Positions 60,881-64,000 of a stretch of 64,000 nucleotides of DNA are shown piece after piece; the stretch's first letter is position 1, and each line of letters begins with the position of its first letter. The DNA is taken from contig NC_089724.1 in assembly GCF_035083965.1 (NCBI RefSeq), forward strand, positions 24,704,474 to 24,768,473, written 5' to 3'. The translations under genes and the position numbers were made by a program. Below the pieces are notes generated by a model. It was not told the origin of the DNA. It saw only the letters and a program-made list of their open reading frames with translations, and made no database searches. This stretch comes from Branchiostoma lanceolatum. Taxonomy: Eukaryota; Chordata; Leptocardii; Amphioxiformes; Branchiostomatidae.

Positions 60881-61057
60881 GCGGCTACCACGAAAAAGAC
60901 CGAAATACTCGAAGTGTCCGTGCGGGACGATCCAGAAAGCGAGAAGGGCGATAATTACCGCGGATAACCGGAGGAAGTTTGTTTTGGGGTGGTTTTGGAC
61001 GTACGGTCTCCGTGGTCGAATAGTCGTAGTCTGTTCTACTACGCCTGATGCGTTCAT
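60881..61057 (-). CDS. Possible first exon of a type II membrane protein
   Basis: From the ATG at 61057, 59 codons read MNASGVVEQTTTIRPRRPYV, then a basic stretch and a hydrophobic helix, RLSAVIIALLAFWIVPHGHF. They stop exactly at a perfect donor, GTAAGT (60880-60875), in phase 0. Basic residues before one helix suit a type II anchor. No second exon was found before the neighbouring LRR gene, and the frame also runs on to a stop after 79 codons. It may be a pseudo-exon or the start of a gene whose remaining exons I cannot see. Confidence 0.3.
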
Positions 61058-61063
61058 TTGCAC

Positions 61064-61879
61064 AAATGCCTACCAGACAAACAAGCTTAGGGAGTGGCGT
61101 GAACTAAACATATCTTTCAGAAACTGAAATTACCCAGGCATAAATTCGCCAATACTTCATGTAGAATAATGTAGCGATTGTACCGATCTCTCTCTACGCG
61201 GCAATGTAGTAGTTTTTTTCTTAATATAGTATCTATTGTTATCAATGGTAATACGTGTACATGTAGTAGTTTTCCCTTTCATTTAGCAACGGTTAGCTAT
61301 TAGACTTTAATTCAAGTTGTAAATTGTAGGAATGAGAGCGGTAACGTACTTCATGTGATATCTTGTAATAGTTGTTAGATTGTGATATTGACTCCTCCAT
61401 CTGAAATATTTTATATGTGCCATCAATTGAGTAGTCCGATAGTTGCATCGGATGAAGAAGTACTAGACATAGCTTTAAAGTGAAAAACTATGCCATCTAG
61501 CCATTCATCAAGCGGCTTTCTATGCACCAAAGAAATAAGAGGCATATTCTTCGTACATTCGTGAAGCGCAAACCTTTACATGTCTTGCATTTGTTTGGTT
61601 CCGCTGTTATTTCATATTTCACCTCTTTCCCAAAATCGCAATCCTTACCATTTGCCTCAGTCTGTACAAGAAAATGATGGTGGTTGTCTGTTTTTGGTGT
61701 ACTAGGACTGCGTGTATTGTACCTGTACCTGTAAATGTATCTAGGTACAGGTTTAGACCTGAAAATTGTGTATAACTGTACCTGTATATGTACCTGTAAA
61801 TCATTCAGGTACAGGTGCATGAACATGTAGTATAGATGTATCTACACTTGAGCAAAATAAACATTAGTGGCTATCATCA
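61064..61879. other. Intergenic sequence with TACAGGTACAGGT clusters
   Basis: No gene. Positions 61710-61820 contain repeated GTACCTGTA/TACAGGT phrases that could fold back on one another. Confidence 0.4.
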
Positions 61880-63830
61880 TTTACAATCTACAGATGAGAG
61901 GCAAGCAGAAACCGATATCATGATAATGTACATTTGGCAGTATTCACAGATGAGCCGCTTAAGAATGGGAACCATTGGCGATATGAATTTACACCTTACA
62001 ATGGTTCTCCGATTTTCTTCCTTTTCCATTTCTTTGTAATGCTCTTAAGGATTCGAAGGAATGTTTTAAGAAAAGACACTGGGCTCCAAAACATGTTTAC
62101 ATGGGCAGTCTAAAGATGAAAGGAGAACAATAACCTGTACGTAGATGTATACAAATGAGCCGCTGAAGAATGGGGGGATTTGGCTTGTTTTCTTCAGTTC
62201 GATGAATCTGTTTTCATATGAATGAAACAGCTTCGTCAGTGGCAATAAGGATATTCAAATTACAGCGGTTCTCATATTTTCCTCCTCTTCCAGTTCTTTA
62301 ATGCTCTTTTTTAAAATAATTCACAGGAATTTCAGATTTTACAAAAGCCACTGGGCTAAAAAAACACGAGTACACGTAAAATATGATTTTGTCTCAAAGC
62401 ATACATTAATACTGATAAGCCCGCAGTTGACAGCAATTCAGACGTGTTTGTCATTTCAACATCGCGCAACTTTGGGATTTTTTAATACAAAAATTGATAA
62501 TGTACCAAGAAATCCTTCAGTATTCAATGCAGAATGAATTTCACATTCAAAAATGCGAATACAAGGATATTTGATATACCTGTAGCATGCAATCATTGAA
62601 TGTGGCTTATGTACTATCTTAAATGACATGTCTTGGCTGAGGGAAAAACAAGATCCATAACTATTGAAAATTCATAGGTCCTGAATATTCATCACGTAAA
62701 ACTATATTGTCGTTGTTTTTTTTACTTTAAAAAATCAAGAAAATGAGGGATTGTTGTGAAAAGTCTAACTTTGTCTTATATGTGAATACTGGAAAGTCCA
62801 AACAATACAGTCTGAAATGGGGGCCATATAGATACTGCTGTAATTGTTTCTTTTTATAGAGTTCTAAAAACGTATACTTTGGTCCCAAAAAAAAGCATGT
62901 TCACACAAAGCTGTTCCTGAAAGTACGCAGTCCCTTACCCAGCGGATAAAAGTCACCCCTAAATCGCACCAAATCTCATAGTTTTCAGAATAAAGAAGCA
63001 ACTTGTTTTCTTAGAATGATGTGCCAGGTCTAGCAATAAGCAGATGAAAGACAAACAAAAATGTGGTTATGTTTACAAATGAGCAGCTGAAAAATGGCAA
63101 CAATTGGGCTTATTTTCTTCAGTTCGATGTGTTTTTTTCATATAAATGAAACATCTGTGTTTTATCGGCGGTGATTAGATCATAGCTCTTACTTTTGGGA
63201 TTCTATAAGAATTTCAGGCTTGAACAAAGACCACTTGGCTCCACAACACGTGCACAGTACCAAAACATATGGATACGACTGACATGTTATGCTTTCTTTT
63301 TTGTAGATTGATCCTCAAAAAACGTGTAATCTGGCAAAAGAACGTGCTCACACAAACCTATATCGGACAAATGTACGAAGGCCTAATAGTATGCTCCTCG
63401 GACAAAAGTCACCCCTACATCTGATTTTTCAGCATAAAGAAATTTTTTTTTCGAAATGACATGTCAGGAGCCTGGTCAAGCAATCTAAAGATGAAAGGCT
63501 TTCAAAAACTGGTATGTAGGTGTGTCCATTTGGTAATGTTTACAAATAAGCTGCTAAAGAATGGGGGAATGCAAATAGGCTTATTTTCTTCAGTTCGATT
63601 TTTTTCAAAACATATCAATGATGGATTAAATCATAGCTCATACTATTGTCTCAGCAGCACTATGAATTTGAAAATTACAGCAGTTCTTATATTCTCTTTC
63701 TTTTCTTACTCTTTTTTTGCGATTTTAATTTGGAAATCCAGGTTCCAAAACACGTGTACACGTGCAATCTAATTTGTATCAAAGCATGCATTGATATCAA
63801 TATAAGTTTACAATGCAGAAAAGATCTTTA
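61880..63830 (+). repeat. Degenerate long tandem repeat
   Basis: A set of phrases recurs in order: AGATGAAAG, ACAAATGAGCCGCTGAAGAA, TTTTCTTCAGTTCGATG, CATATGAATGAAAC, then CACTGGGCTCCAAAACATGT. Copies start near 61890, 62110, 63040 and 63485. AAAAGTCACCCCTA recurs at about 62945 and 63400, close to 450 bp apart. Copies are heavily diverged and partly deleted. No coding potential. Confidence 0.6.
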
Positions 63831-64000
63831 AAACAAGTCTACTAACTTGTACCAACACATACACTACCTCTTTGCTGTATCATTACATCACGCTCATTAG
63901 TTGATCATTTACATGGGACTGTTTCGTCAATATTCCGGGCTAGTACCTTTACTTATTACATACAAGAATGTTAAAGTCTCTTTTATTTCACTTAACAATG

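Overview
The window looks like a draft chromosome segment from an invertebrate deuterostome, most probably an amphioxus (Branchiostoma). This is inferred from small-exon, intron-rich genes with vertebrate-like orthologues, two LRR receptors of a kind expanded in amphioxus, and dense MITE, SINE, CR1 and Penelope-like repeats. I could not run a database search.

Layout. Positions 1-8690 are a pyrimidine-rich satellite built on a 38-bp unit (two 19-bp halves, one with CACGTG, one with ATGCAT), organised into a 2,590-bp higher-order repeat. Positions 8735-9477 hold a Penelope-like element with inverted terminal arms, a GIY-YIG remnant and hammerhead ribozyme motifs. Positions 10171-14400 are the same satellite in opposite orientation, so 14 kb form a giant inverted repeat around the retroelement. 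The many long open frames in the satellite are artefacts. Positions 15359-18479 are a frame-broken CR1-type LINE (minus), followed by a 640-bp Harbinger-like MITE.

Genes, in order: ribulose-phosphate 3-epimerase (+, 7 exons, 235 aa); an intronless Ser/Pro-rich protein (-, 469 aa); a TMEM45-like membrane protein (+, 3 exons, two compensating frameshifts); an intronless secreted type-B carboxylesterase (-); sepiapterin reductase (-, 5 exons, one frameshift); a CYP2-clan cytochrome P450 (+, 7 exons, 509 aa); two LRR transmembrane receptors (+, each with frameshifts), the second carrying seven 39-residue cytoplasmic repeats with tyrosine motifs; and a possible first exon of a type II membrane protein (-). 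Intergenic and intronic DNA is full of TIR elements, SINEs and degenerate tandem repeats.

The neighbours show no common pathway: the epimerase serves the pentose phosphate pathway, sepiapterin reductase makes tetrahydrobiopterin, and the P450 and esterase are oxidative/hydrolytic enzymes. The two LRR receptors form a small tandem cluster of surface receptors. Several genes carry isolated one-base indels, two of them best explained by a shortened TTT run, which points to consensus errors in the assembly more than to gene death.
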